Origin: JAVJUV01 sp047314965
GTDB lineage: Bacteria > Pseudomonadota > Alphaproteobacteria > Rhodobacterales > Rhodobacteraceae
Assembly (NCBI RefSeq): GCF_047314965.1
Contig: NZ_JBLBVK010000024.1
Coordinates: 1 to 41,874 of the forward strand
Reading direction: 5' to 3'
Length of the DNA: 41,874 nucleotides
The notes below the pieces were generated by a model that was given only the letters and a program-made list of their open reading frames with translations, had not been told where the DNA came from and did no database searches. Below, piece after piece: positions 17,160-25,412 of the stretch. Positions within the stretch are counted from its first letter, which is position 1. The number at the start of each line of letters is the position of its first letter. The translations under genes were made by a program, and so were the position numbers.

Positions 17160-17178
17160 GATCCCCAACCCGGGGATC
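17160..17178 (-). terminator. Hairpin at the stop codon of the small membrane protein gene
   Basis: GATCCCC and GGGGATC (7 bp, loop of five) overlap the stop codon at 17177-17179. There is no T tract after it on the minus strand, so it may be a processing or stability element or a weak terminator inside the choline transporter locus rather than a full stop. Confidence 0.35.
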
Positions 17179-17587
17179 AAAAGGCGCCTGCAAACCCCCA
17201 GCAAAGCCAGATCAGACCGACGGCCAGTGAAATGGCGCCAATGACATACAGAACGAAACCTGCCCGGTTCGCCGTCGCCCCCGAGAATGAGAAGCCGCTC
17301 TCGCCGGACAAGGCCCTAAGCAACATCGCCAGCGTCGACGCCCAGACGAAGAGGACGACCAGCCCGGAAGCCACCCAGGCATGGGTCGGAGAAAGAGAAG
17401 ACAGATGCACTGTTCCCCCAAGTGCGATCAGGAAAATCCCCCGTGCGGAGCCTCCCGCATGCAGCAGGTGCCAGTCGTGCGGATCGCCGTCCCGGATCAA
17501 AACGCGATAAAGCGCGAGCCCGCCAACCGAGCTGATAAAGACGATCAGCAGCCCATTCAGAACCAGAAAAGCGCCAAGGGAGGCCAT
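17177..17587 (-). CDS. Small four-helix membrane protein between choX and choW
   Basis: A 136-residue protein with four predicted membrane helices (about 4-26, 43-61, 66-88 and 107-131). The ATG at 17587 has GGAGAA nine bases upstream and begins just before the first helix; a start at 17632 would add 15 basic residues. The segment WHLLHAGGSARGIFLIALG, a His-containing loop running into helix 2, faintly recalls the hydroxylaminobenzene-mutase/styrene-oxide-isomerase type of membrane protein, but the resemblance is weak. In close relatives choX and choW are normally adjacent, so this gene appears to be an insertion into the transporter operon. Its role is unknown. Confidence 0.72.
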   Translation of the reverse strand: MASLGAFLVLNGLLIVFISSVGGLALYRVLIRDGDPHDWHLLHAGGSARGIFLIALGGTVHLSSLSPTHAWVASGLVVLFVWASTLAMLLRALSGESGFSFSGATANRAGFVLYVIGAISLAVGLIWLCWGFAGAF

Positions 17588-17719
17588 TGTGCGAATTCTC
17601 CGCAAGTCCCGCCGGACAACATGATGGTCCATGAAGCCTAGTATTCGCGCCGAAGACCTCGTTGACGCAGATCAACCCGGTCGAGTGGGACAGCGCTTGC
17701 CCGGCCCGCCCCCAACGTA

Positions 17720-17746
17720 AAGGGCCGGGAACGATGCCCGGCCCTT
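17720..17746 (-). terminator. Strong hairpin after choX
   Basis: A perfect 10-bp stem, AAGGGCCGGG / CCCGGCCCTT, closes a 7-base loop 20 bases after the choX stop on the minus strand. Only two or three T follow. Such hairpins behind a binding-protein gene usually protect its mRNA or cause partial termination, giving more binding protein than permease. Confidence 0.65.
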
Positions 17747-17766
17747 CACAAGTCAGAGGTGCGGCA

Positions 17767-18690
17767 TCAGAGACCGAGCGCAGCCTTCACAGCCGCCATT
17801 GCGTCGCCGCCATCTTTCGTGGTCACGCCATTCAGCCAGCCATCCAGCGTGCCGGGATTGGCCTTCAGCCATTCCGTTGCCGCCTCGGCCGGGTCTTTCC
17901 CGTCGTCAAGGATCGCGCCCATGATCTCGTTTTCCATCGCAAGCGAGAATTCCAGATTGCCCAGCAACGCACCGACATTCGGGCACTCGCTCACATAACC
18001 GGCCGCCGTGTTCGTATAGACCGTCGCGCCGCCGAGGTCAGGACCGAACCAATCGTCGCCGCCTTCAAGATAGGTCAACTCGAAGTTGGCGTTCATCGGG
18101 TGCGGCTCCCAGCCCAGGAAGACCACCGGTTCACCGCGGCGATCGGAGCGGGCAACCTGTGCAAGCATACCCTGCTCCGACGACTCGACCACTTCGAAAC
18201 CGTTCAGATCGAAAGCGTTCTGATCGATCATGTCCATGATCAGACGGTTTCCATCGTTGCCCGGCTCGATGCCGTAAATCTTGCCTTCAAGCGCATCCTT
18301 CTGCGCGGCGATTGCGCCGAAGCTGGTGATTCCAAGGTCGGCGGCAGCCTTGTTCACGGCCAGCGTGTACTTGGCGCCTTCGAGGTTCGCGCGCACCGTG
18401 TCGACGGTTCCCGCATCGCGATAGGGCGCGATGTCGGCTTCCATGGTCGGCATCCAGTTGCCCAGGAAGACGTCCACGTCCTTGTTCGCAAGCGATGTAT
18501 AGGTCACAGGCACGGACAGAACCTTGATGTCGGTCTCATAGCCCAGCGCTTCCAGAACTACCGTCGTGGCCGCCGTCGTGGCCGTGATGTCGGTCCAGCC
18601 CACATCCGAAAACGTAACCGTGTCGCAATCGGCAAAGGCCGGTGCCGCCGCCATGATCGCCAGAGCGGACAGAGTTGATTTCAGGCGCAT
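17767..18690 (-). CDS. choX: Choline-binding periplasmic protein ChoX
   Basis: Substrate-binding protein of the choline ABC importer, 307 residues with a signal peptide (1-20, cleavage after AFA). The four aromatic residues that form the choline cage in Sinorhizobium meliloti ChoX (W43, W90, Y119, W205, from memory) have counterparts here at W32 (DVGWTD), W78 (GNWMPT), Y107 (AKYTLA) and W193 (LGWEPHP). The constant offset of 11-12 residues makes the choline assignment strong. The gene is divergent from betI; a dyad resembling a BetI operator lies in the 80-bp gap. A strong hairpin follows the stop codon. Confidence 0.95.
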   Translation of the reverse strand: MRLKSTLSALAIMAAAPAFADCDTVTFSDVGWTDITATTAATTVVLEALGYETDIKVLSVPVTYTSLANKDVDVFLGNWMPTMEADIAPYRDAGTVDTVRANLEGAKYTLAVNKAAADLGITSFGAIAAQKDALEGKIYGIEPGNDGNRLIMDMIDQNAFDLNGFEVVESSEQGMLAQVARSDRRGEPVVFLGWEPHPMNANFELTYLEGGDDWFGPDLGGATVYTNTAAGYVSECPNVGALLGNLEFSLAMENEIMGAILDDGKDPAEAATEWLKANPGTLDGWLNGVTTKDGGDAMAAVKAALGL

Positions 18691-18708
18691 CTTGCACTCC
18701 CTGTTTTG

Positions 18709-18728
18709 TTGATTGACGAGTCAATTAA
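18709..18728. promoter_or_regulatory. Probable BetI operator between choX and betI
   Basis: TTGATTGAC-GA-GTCAATTAA is an inverted repeat with 9-bp arms and a single mismatch. It lies 19 bases from the choX start and 42 from the betI start, in the shared divergent region. TetR-family regulators such as BetI bind dyads of this kind and choline relieves repression, so it could control both transcripts. Confidence 0.7.
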
Positions 18729-18770
18729 AAACCCAGATACCCCATGTGGGGCAGCTGTGGAAAGAAGAAC

Positions 18771-19355
18771 ATGCCGAAGCTCGGAATGGAACCGATAAGA
18801 CGCGCAGCGCTGATCGACGCGACCATCGCCGAGATCGGCGCGGCCGGCTCCCTGGATGTCACCGTATCGCAGATCGCCAAGCGTGCCGGCATGTCGTCCG
18901 GCCTTGCCCACCACTATTTCGGCGGCAAGGACGACATCCTTCTGGCCGCGATGCGCCGGATCATGGCCGACTATGCGCGCGAGGTACTCGGACGGCTTGC
19001 AGCCGCCCGCACACCCGAAGACCGCCTTGCCGCGATCGTGGTAGGCAGCTTCGCGCCATCGAACTTTCGCGCCGACGCCGTCTCCGCGTGGCTGAATTTC
19101 TACGTTCTGGCCCTGTCTTCCGACGACGCGCGCCGCCTGCACCGGATCTATGCCGGACGGCTGCGTTCCAACCTCCGCCACGCCCTGCGCCCGCTCGTCG
19201 GCGATCTGGCTTCTGATCTGGCCAATCGTACGGCGGAACTGATCGACGGTGTCTACCTGAACCAAGGCCTCAGCGCCGCCGAGCCGAACAGTACGGCGGC
19301 CGCCGCGACGGTGATGGCCTCCCTGAAGGTTGCGCTGGAGGCACAGGCCAGATGA
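18771..19355 (+). CDS. betI: Choline-responsive transcriptional repressor BetI (TetR family)
   Basis: A 194-residue TetR-type repressor. The N terminus MPKLGMEPIRRAALIDATIA is the BetI signature and fixes the start at 18771 rather than the ATG at 18744. The helix-turn-helix is at about 25-50 (TVSQIAKRAGMSSGLAHHYF), followed by the all-helical ligand domain including SFAPSNFRADAVSAWLNFY. AAAGAAG precedes the ATG. The stop codon overlaps the betA start (ATGA), so repressor and enzyme are coupled. The presumed operator lies just upstream, consistent with control of choX and of its own operon. Confidence 0.94.
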   Translation: MPKLGMEPIRRAALIDATIAEIGAAGSLDVTVSQIAKRAGMSSGLAHHYFGGKDDILLAAMRRIMADYAREVLGRLAAARTPEDRLAAIVVGSFAPSNFRADAVSAWLNFYVLALSSDDARRLHRIYAGRLRSNLRHALRPLVGDLASDLANRTAELIDGVYLNQGLSAAEPNSTAAAATVMASLKVALEAQAR

Positions 19356-20998
19356 TCGCCGACTACGTCATCGTCGGTTCCGGCTCTGCCGGTTCCGCAC
19401 TTGCCTACCGGCTGTCCGAGGCCGGACACACCGTTATAGTCGTCGAATACGGCGGAAGCGATGCCGGACCCTTCATCCAGATGCCCGCCGCCCTCTCCTA
19501 CCCGATGAACATGGCGCGCTACGACTGGGGCTTTCAAAGCGAACCCGAACCGCATCTGGGAGACCGCCGCCTTGCCTGCCCGCGCGGCAAGGTGATCGGC
19601 GGCTCTTCCTCGGTCAACGGCATGGTCTATGTGCGCGGACACGCCCGCGACTTCGACACCTGGGCGCAGATGGGTGCCGGCGGCTGGTCCTACGGCGACG
19701 TGCTCCCCTATTTCAAACGCATGGAATCCTGGCACGGCGGCGAAGCCTCCGATTGGCGAGGCACCGGTGGCCCGCTCCATGTGACGCGCGGTCCACGGAA
19801 GAACCCGCTCTACCACGCCTTCGTCGAAGCCGGCCGCCAGGCCGGGTACCAGGTCACCGACGACTATAACGGTGAGAAGCAGGAAGGCTTTGGCGCCTTC
19901 GAGCAGACCGTCTGGAAAGGGCGCCGCTGGTCGGCGGCCAATGCCTATCTGAAACCCGCGCTTCGCACCTTCAACTGCCGTCTCGTGAATGGTCTGGCCG
20001 AACGGGTCATCATCCAGAACGGCGTCGCCACTGGCGTCGCCGTACGGCAGGGCGACAGCGTCACAGAGGTAAGCGCCCGCCGCGAAGTCGTCATCGCGGC
20101 ATCCGCCATCAACTCGCCCAAGCTGCTGATGCTGTCGGGGATCGGACCCGCCGAGCACCTGCGGCAGCACGGCATCGACGTGGTGGCCGACCGTCCCGGC
20201 GTCGGCGGCAATCTTCAGGATCACCTCGAGGTCTATTTCCAGGTCAAGTCGAAGAAGCCGGTCACACTCTACCGCCACTGGAACCCGGTCTCGAAGGCCC
20301 TGATCGGGGCAGAGTGGCTGCTGACACGCCGCTGGCTGGGCGCATCGAACAACATCGAGTCGACCGGTTTCATCCGCTCCCGCGCCGGCGTGGAATATCC
20401 CGACATCCAGTTCCACTTCCTGCCCATCGCGGTCCGTTACGACGGCAAGGTCGCGGCCGAGGGCCACGGCTTCCAGGCCCATGTTGGCCCGATGCGCTCC
20501 AAGTCGCGGGGGGCGATCACGCTGAAATCAGCCGATCCCGCCGCCGCGCCTTCGATCCGGTTCAACTACATGTCCGATCCCTCGGACTGGGAAGATTTCC
20601 GGACAGCGATCCGCCTGACCCGCGAGATCTTCGCACAGCCCGCCTTTGAGGAATATGCAGATCACGCCATCCAACCGCCCGATAGCGCCACTTCGGACGA
20701 AGCGCTCGACGACTTCATCCGTGAGCATGCCGAAAGCGCCTATCACCCCTGCGGAACCTGCCGGATGGGTACCGCCAACGACCGGAACGCCGTGGTCGAC
20801 CCCGACTGCCGTGTCATCGGCGTGAAAGGGTTGCGCGTCGCCGACAGTTCGATCTTCCCGCAGATCACCAATGGCAACCTGAACGCGCCATCGATCATGA
20901 TCGGAGAAAAAGCCGCCGACCATATCCTGGGCCGGCGGCTTCCGAAAGACGAAGCCCAGCCCTGGATACATCCGGACTGGGAGAGGTCTCAGAGGTGA
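19352..20998 (+). CDS. betA: Choline dehydrogenase BetA (GMC oxidoreductase)
   Basis: Membrane-associated FAD enzyme that oxidises choline to betaine aldehyde, and in some bacteria further to betaine. The 548 residues show the FAD-binding loop YVIVGSGSAGSALA (5-18), the GMC signature CPRGKVIGGSSSVNGMVYVRG, the second signature SAINSPKLLMLSGIGP, and the catalytic-region motifs YHPCGTCRMG and NGNLNAPSIMIGEKAAD. It follows betI with a four-base overlap. The aldehyde dehydrogenase gene betB, often in the same operon, is not in this window. The gene ends one base before the convergent metalloprotease gene ends. Confidence 0.95.
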   Translation: MIADYVIVGSGSAGSALAYRLSEAGHTVIVVEYGGSDAGPFIQMPAALSYPMNMARYDWGFQSEPEPHLGDRRLACPRGKVIGGSSSVNGMVYVRGHARDFDTWAQMGAGGWSYGDVLPYFKRMESWHGGEASDWRGTGGPLHVTRGPRKNPLYHAFVEAGRQAGYQVTDDYNGEKQEGFGAFEQTVWKGRRWSAANAYLKPALRTFNCRLVNGLAERVIIQNGVATGVAVRQGDSVTEVSARREVVIAASAINSPKLLMLSGIGPAEHLRQHGIDVVADRPGVGGNLQDHLEVYFQVKSKKPVTLYRHWNPVSKALIGAEWLLTRRWLGASNNIESTGFIRSRAGVEYPDIQFHFLPIAVRYDGKVAAEGHGFQAHVGPMRSKSRGAITLKSADPAAAPSIRFNYMSDPSDWEDFRTAIRLTREIFAQPAFEEYADHAIQPPDSATSDEALDDFIREHAESAYHPCGTCRMGTANDRNAVVDPDCRVIGVKGLRVADSSIFPQITNGNLNAPSIMIGEKAADHILGRRLPKDEAQPWIHPDWERSQR

Positions 20999-22231
20999 TC
21001 AGACGATGATTAGGGTCTCGTCAATTACCATCAGGTCCGCATCGCCAAGCACAACGTCATCCAGAATAATGCCTCCCGAAAGCGTATTTTCACCGACCTC
21101 TTGTGATAGAACGACCGTTGTGTAACCGATGTCGTTCAGCGACATGAGCGTCCAGTCCGCCAGATACGGGTCCGGGTCCCGCACAAGCAGGCTGTCCCCG
21201 TAAAGAAGGCCTGTCATCAGCTCATTCGAATAGGCCGCCTCGTCCCAGTGTCCGAATGCCGTGCCATCGCCGAAATCAGTTTCGACGATGATCCACCCCT
21301 CGCCGCCCTCTGATTTGTACTCTGCATTCCCAGCCGCACCAATGTACTCAGCCGTCGAGTAATCGTCGTTCTTGCGCTTTGTATTGGCTCCGAATTCCTC
21401 GACAACGAGTAGACGTAATTCATCCCAAAGCGTTCCGATGCCCAGAACGTGCAGCATTTCGTGCAGAACCACCGCGTCCCAGTTGCCATCTGTATAAAGC
21501 TGCTCGGCATCGGCGACATCGAACATCATCAGTCCCAGGGACGGCGTGCCGTCGTCTCGCTGCGAAAGATCGTCAAAACCGGCACCACCAAGGATGTTTC
21601 CCGCTCCGTCGATGGCCGGAAGATAGGCCTCGATCAGCAGGTCATCGATGTCCACGGTTAAGCTGGCATCGTAGGTGTAAGAAACACCGAGCATATTCTC
21701 CAGGTCGTTCAAGATAATCGAACTCAGGAAGTCAGCAGCCGCCCCGAAGGCGTCCATCAGGTACCGCGGCCATTCATCGTAGAACTCGATGACAATGTTG
21801 AAACCTGATCCGTCCTCGCTGCCGCTCGTATATGTCGCGGCAAGGGTGGGAGGAACAGTTTCAACGGGTGGTTCTTCCGGCTTTGGTTTTCCCCCTGGGG
21901 TACCATCCGGCTTGGCAAACGTCAGCTCGTCGGTACTGGACAGGGCATCCCTAACCGCCGCAGTCGCATTGCCACCCGGCACGGAAACGGCCGCATGGGC
22001 GACAGCACTTTCTGAAATGAACTCGAAGACATCCACCGGCAATTCCGGCATCGACGCATTCGTCGGCGGAGTTTCCAGGTCCGGCGGAACATCGTCGGGC
22101 GTATCCTGCGCCTCGACCACCCCCTGCGGATCAGGAATCTCACCCGAACGCGACGGAAAATCCTCGAAATGGACGCTCAACACATCCTCGAATACGCGCG
22201 CAAAATCAGCGGAAAATACACCTCGGCTCAT
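20999..22231 (-). CDS. Leishmanolysin-like zinc metalloprotease, probably type I secreted
   Basis: From the ATG at 22231 (AAGGGG eight bases upstream) the protein has 410 residues. HEMLH (257-261) is the zinc motif, followed by HVLGIGTLW. H328 in FGHWDEAAYSNELMTG is the likely third ligand and M339 the Met-turn. The distances (67 residues from second to third His, 11 from third His to Met) agree with leishmanolysin (H268, H334, M345, from memory). There is no N-terminal signal peptide. The N-terminal ~130 residues are acidic and Pro-rich and probably disordered. The C terminus (VLGDADLMVIDETLIIV) resembles an uncleaved type I secretion tail, but RTX repeats are absent. The substrate is unknown. 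Confidence 0.85.
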   Translation of the reverse strand: MSRGVFSADFARVFEDVLSVHFEDFPSRSGEIPDPQGVVEAQDTPDDVPPDLETPPTNASMPELPVDVFEFISESAVAHAAVSVPGGNATAAVRDALSSTDELTFAKPDGTPGGKPKPEEPPVETVPPTLAATYTSGSEDGSGFNIVIEFYDEWPRYLMDAFGAAADFLSSIILNDLENMLGVSYTYDASLTVDIDDLLIEAYLPAIDGAGNILGGAGFDDLSQRDDGTPSLGLMMFDVADAEQLYTDGNWDAVVLHEMLHVLGIGTLWDELRLLVVEEFGANTKRKNDDYSTAEYIGAAGNAEYKSEGGEGWIIVETDFGDGTAFGHWDEAAYSNELMTGLLYGDSLLVRDPDPYLADWTLMSLNDIGYTTVVLSQEVGENTLSGGIILDDVVLGDADLMVIDETLIIV

Positions 22232-22316
22232 GACCACATCCCCTTGCAGATCTTCTGAGAGAAGAGTTACCCCAAGGTCACTTTAGGCCAATTGATGCCA
22301 TTTACCTAATTTTTTG

Positions 22317-22335
22317 CGGAAATTGATCGTTTCCG
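22317..22335 (-). terminator. Hairpin after lysC
   Basis: CGGAAA and TTTCCG form a 6-bp stem with a 7-base loop just after the lysC stop (22339) on the minus strand. The bases that follow on this strand are A-rich rather than T-rich, so a classical terminator is doubtful. Confidence 0.3.
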
Positions 22336-22338
22336 TAT

Positions 22339-23583
22339 TCAGGCTGCCTTGTCCAGGCCGAACGCGTCATGCAGCGCCTGGACCGCCAGTTCCATGTACT
22401 TGCGGTCGATCAGGACAGAGACCTTGATCTCGGACGTCGTGATGACCTTGATGTTGATGCCCTCGTCGCGCAGGGCCGCGAACATCTTCGAAGCCACCCC
22501 CGCGTGGCTGCGCATCCCGATGCCCACGACCGAAACCTTGGCGACATCCTCGTCTGTGACCAGCTCGGAATAATTCACCTCGCCCTTGGCCTTGACGTCC
22601 TCCATCGCCTTCTTGGCGCGCGCCACCTGGTTGACCGGCAGCGAGAAGGTCATGTCGGTGCGCCCATCCTCCGAGATGTTCTGCACGATCATGTCCACGT
22701 TCACGCCGGCATCCGCCAAGGGGCCGAAGATCGCGGCGGCGACGCCCGGACGGTCGGCGACCGACAGAAGCGTCATCTTGGCTTCGTCGCGGCTGAAGGC
22801 GACCCCGGCGACCACGTTGCTTTCCATGATGTCCTCCTCGTCGCAGACCAGCGTGCCTGCGCTCCCGTCGATATCGTTGTCCTCGAAGCTGGACAGAACC
22901 CGCAGCTTGACCTTGTAGCGCATCGCCAGTTCTACCGACCGCGTCTGCAGAACCTTGGCACCCAGCGAGGCCAACTCCAGCATCTCCTCGAAGGCGATCC
23001 GGTCCAGCTTGCGGGCTTTCGACGTGATCCGCGGGTCTGTCGTATATACCCCGTCCACGTCCGTATAGATGTCACACCGCTCGGCGCCGAATGCCGCGGC
23101 AAAAGCCACCGCCGTCGTGTCCGAACCGCCTCGGCCCAATGTCGTCACTCGGCCTTCCGGGCTGATGCCCTGGAAACCTGCGACCACGGCAACCTTCATG
23201 CCCTCGCCGAACTTGGCGTTGATGTTGTCCGTACCGATCTCTTCGATCCGGGCCGATGCATGGGCGCTGTTCGTCTTCAGAGGCACCTGCCAGCCGGCCC
23301 AGGACCGCGCCGGGATGTCCATCTCCTGAAGTGTCAGCGCCATCAGGCCCGCCGTCACCTGCTCGCCCGACGAGACCACCGCATCGTATTCGCGCGCATC
23401 GTAGAGCTTCGAGGTCTCCTCGACCCAGCCCACAAGCTCGTTCGTCTTTCCGGCCATCGCCGAGACAATGACGATCACGTCATAGCCATTGGCAACTTCG
23501 CGCCCAACGCGCTTGGCGGCACGGCGAATGCGGTCAAGATTGGCGACGGACGTACCGCCGAATTTCATGACGAGAAGCGGCAT
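22339..23583 (-). CDS. lysC: Aspartate kinase LysC
   Basis: Phosphorylates aspartate in the first step of lysine, methionine, threonine and isoleucine synthesis. The 414 residues match class II aspartokinases. The kinase domain shows VMKFGGTSVAN (5-15), the SSGEQVTAGLMAL segment, TLGRGGSDTTAVAFA, and YTDVDGVYTTDPR. Two C-terminal ACT domains follow (about 265-335 and 345-414) and mediate feedback inhibition. In this class an internal start can also make a separate small subunit from the ACT region. The gene is on the same strand as ptsP but separated from it by 7.3 kb, although the two are neighbours in many alphaproteobacteria. Confidence 0.97.
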   Translation of the reverse strand: MPLLVMKFGGTSVANLDRIRRAAKRVGREVANGYDVIVIVSAMAGKTNELVGWVEETSKLYDAREYDAVVSSGEQVTAGLMALTLQEMDIPARSWAGWQVPLKTNSAHASARIEEIGTDNINAKFGEGMKVAVVAGFQGISPEGRVTTLGRGGSDTTAVAFAAAFGAERCDIYTDVDGVYTTDPRITSKARKLDRIAFEEMLELASLGAKVLQTRSVELAMRYKVKLRVLSSFEDNDIDGSAGTLVCDEEDIMESNVVAGVAFSRDEAKMTLLSVADRPGVAAAIFGPLADAGVNVDMIVQNISEDGRTDMTFSLPVNQVARAKKAMEDVKAKGEVNYSELVTDEDVAKVSVVGIGMRSHAGVASKMFAALRDEGINIKVITTSEIKVSVLIDRKYMELAVQALHDAFGLDKAA

Positions 23584-23755
23584 GTCCGTCCTCGGGTGGG
23601 CGTTTCAAATATCGCCTGCCTCTTAAGGCCGGGCCGTCCGGTACGCAAGATGCAGCTTCCGCCGCCGCCCCGCGTCAAAACGCGCGACCGGCTGGTATGG
23701 AAGTTATTCACCATCATGCATATGTTGTCCGCGAATTCGGCAGAAAGGTTCCAGT

Positions 23756-24223
23756 ATGATCCGCTTTATTGCGCTTGCCCTGTCTCTCGCCGCCGCTCCG
23801 GTTTTCGCGGGTGAGATCACGGTCGAAGATGCCTATGCCCGTGCCTCGCGCCCGGGTGCGCCAACCGGCGCGATGTTCATGACCATCCGCAATTCCTCGG
23901 ATACAACCGACCGACTGCTTGCGGCCCAAAGCCCCGTCGCGCAACTCGTCGAACTTCACACGCATATCGACGACAACGGCATCATGCGGATGCGACCGGT
24001 CGAAGACGGCTTCGAGATTCCGGCTGACGGCGAGCATATGCTGATGCGCGGCGGCGACCATGTGATGCTCATGGGGCTCACGCAACCGCTTGAAGACGGA
24101 AAAACCGTGCCCCTGACCCTCGTCTTTCAGAATGCAGGCGAGATTTCCGTGGATGTCATTGTCGACAATTCACGTCAGCAGGGCCAGCACGGGATGGGGC
24201 ATGGCATGGGCCAGGGGAACTGA
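23756..24223 (+). CDS. Periplasmic copper chaperone of the PCu(A)C family
   Basis: A 155-residue exported protein with a signal peptide (1-18, VFA before GEITV). The PCuAC copper motif is present: LHTHI, MRMRPV and HMLMRGGDHVMLMGL provide His and Met ligands in the expected order. The C-terminal QQGQHGMGHGMGQGN adds further His/Met copper ligands. These chaperones deliver Cu(I) to the CuA or CuB centre of cytochrome oxidase or buffer periplasmic copper. AGAAAGG lies seven bases before the ATG. It is divergent from lysC, and its stop is four bases from the end of the convergent sirtuin gene. Confidence 0.93.
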   Translation: MIRFIALALSLAAAPVFAGEITVEDAYARASRPGAPTGAMFMTIRNSSDTTDRLLAAQSPVAQLVELHTHIDDNGIMRMRPVEDGFEIPADGEHMLMRGGDHVMLMGLTQPLEDGKTVPLTLVFQNAGEISVDVIVDNSRQQGQHGMGHGMGQGN

Positions 24224-24226
24224 CCC

Positions 24227-24913
24227 TCAGCCCTGAAGCAACCCGTCAACCCACCTGGGCACCACTTCGGTGGCCGGGCCCACAATATGCTCGTCGAACA
24301 GGTCGGAAATATCCGAGGCAAGAAGGTTGATCTCGACGGTACGCGCGCCATGGCGCTTGGCCTCCGATACAAACCCCGCCGCGGGGTAGACCTGTCCGCT
24401 TGTCCCAATCGCCGCGAACAGGTCCGCCGACGCCAGGTGCCGCGCGATTTCATCCAGGTATTGAGGAATCTCACCGAACCAGACGATGTCCGGGCGGGTC
24501 GTCGTAGAGCCGCAGGATGGGCACTGATCGGCCGAAGACATCTCGTCCGGCGCGTCCCAGCGGGCCTCGCATGTCCAGCAGCAGGCAAGGTCGTGCCGTC
24601 CATGCATGTGAAGCGCCTCGGATCCTGCCGCGGCGTGCAGACGATCGACATTCTGAGTGATGATCAGAACCGGCCCGTCGTGTTCGGCCTGCAGCCTTGC
24701 CAGTGCAAAATGCGCTGCATTTGGTTTGGCTGCGCGCGCATTCTTCCTGCGCATATTGTAGAAGGCATGCACCTTGTCGGGGTCTTTGGCAAAGCCTTCG
24801 GGTGTGGCCACCTCTTTCAGATCGACTTTGGTCCAAAGACCGTCCTTGTCCCGGAATGTTCCAAGCCCGCTTTCGGCAGACACACCGGCGCCTGTCAGAA
24901 TGACAATCTTCAT
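24227..24913 (-). CDS. cobB: NAD-dependent protein deacylase CobB (class III sirtuin)
   Basis: Removes acyl groups from lysines while consuming NAD+. From the ATG at 24913 it has 228 residues and begins directly with the NAD-binding strand MKIVILTGAGVSAESGLGTFR; an upstream start would add 30 residues without sirtuin character. TQNVDRLH and the catalytic H104 (LHMHG) are present, as are four zinc cysteines (C112, C115, C131, C134). The Y52-N-M-R55 motif is the class III (Sirt5-like) signature that binds succinyl or malonyl groups, so desuccinylation is likely alongside deacetylation. It is divergent from the phosphatase gene, 58 bp away. Confidence 0.94.
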   Translation of the reverse strand: MKIVILTGAGVSAESGLGTFRDKDGLWTKVDLKEVATPEGFAKDPDKVHAFYNMRRKNARAAKPNAAHFALARLQAEHDGPVLIITQNVDRLHAAAGSEALHMHGRHDLACCWTCEARWDAPDEMSSADQCPSCGSTTTRPDIVWFGEIPQYLDEIARHLASADLFAAIGTSGQVYPAAGFVSEAKRHGARTVEINLLASDISDLFDEHIVGPATEVVPRWVDGLLQG

Positions 24914-24971
24914 CCCTGATTTCCCTGTTCGTTCTCCCATGTTAATCGGAGAAAAACGATGGAGGAAGCCT

Positions 24972-25412
24972 GTGCGCGTACTTTGCGTCTGCCTCGGAAA
25001 CATCTGTCGCTCTCCGACCGCCGAGGCCGTCCTGCGTTCAATGGCCCCGGACCTCGTGCTCGATAGCGCGGGGACCAGCGGATGGCATATCGGCGACCCG
25101 CCCTATGGGCCCGCGATCGAAGCAGCGGCCAAACGCGGATACGATCTGACCCCCCTTCGCGCACGGGCTTTCGTCGCCGAGGATTTCACGCGGTTCGACC
25201 TGATACTCGCGATGGACTCGAATAATCTTGCGGACATCGAACGGCTCCGCCCGACCGGATCGCCGACGAAGGTCAGCCTCTTCCTCGACTATGCCGACGG
25301 CCACCAGGGTCAGGATGTGCCGGACCCCTACTACACGCGGGATTTCGACGGCGCGCTGGATCTCGTGGAACTGGCGGCAGAAGGCCTGCTTCGGTCTCTC
25401 TCCCGATCCTAG
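24972..25412 (+). CDS. Low-molecular-weight protein-tyrosine phosphatase
   Basis: A 146-residue cytoplasmic phosphatase. The P loop CLGNICRS (C7 to R13, the CX5R motif) lies at the N terminus and the general-acid loop DVPDPYY is near residue 115, both as in the family. The GTG at 24972 is preferred: GGAGG lies six bases upstream and the protein then starts with MRVLCVCLGN. An ATG at 24939 would add eleven residues (MLIGEKRWRKP) not typical of the family. It is divergent from cobB. Its stop overlaps the convergent small exported protein gene by four bases. Confidence 0.93.
   Translation: MRVLCVCLGNICRSPTAEAVLRSMAPDLVLDSAGTSGWHIGDPPYGPAIEAAAKRGYDLTPLRARAFVAEDFTRFDLILAMDSNNLADIERLRPTGSPTKVSLFLDYADGHQGQDVPDPYYTRDFDGALDLVELAAEGLLRSLSRS

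Noticed and set aside
22369..23814. 481-aa plus-strand frame opposite lysC
   Set aside because: Antisense of lysC; only the lysC frame shows conserved kinase and ACT motifs.
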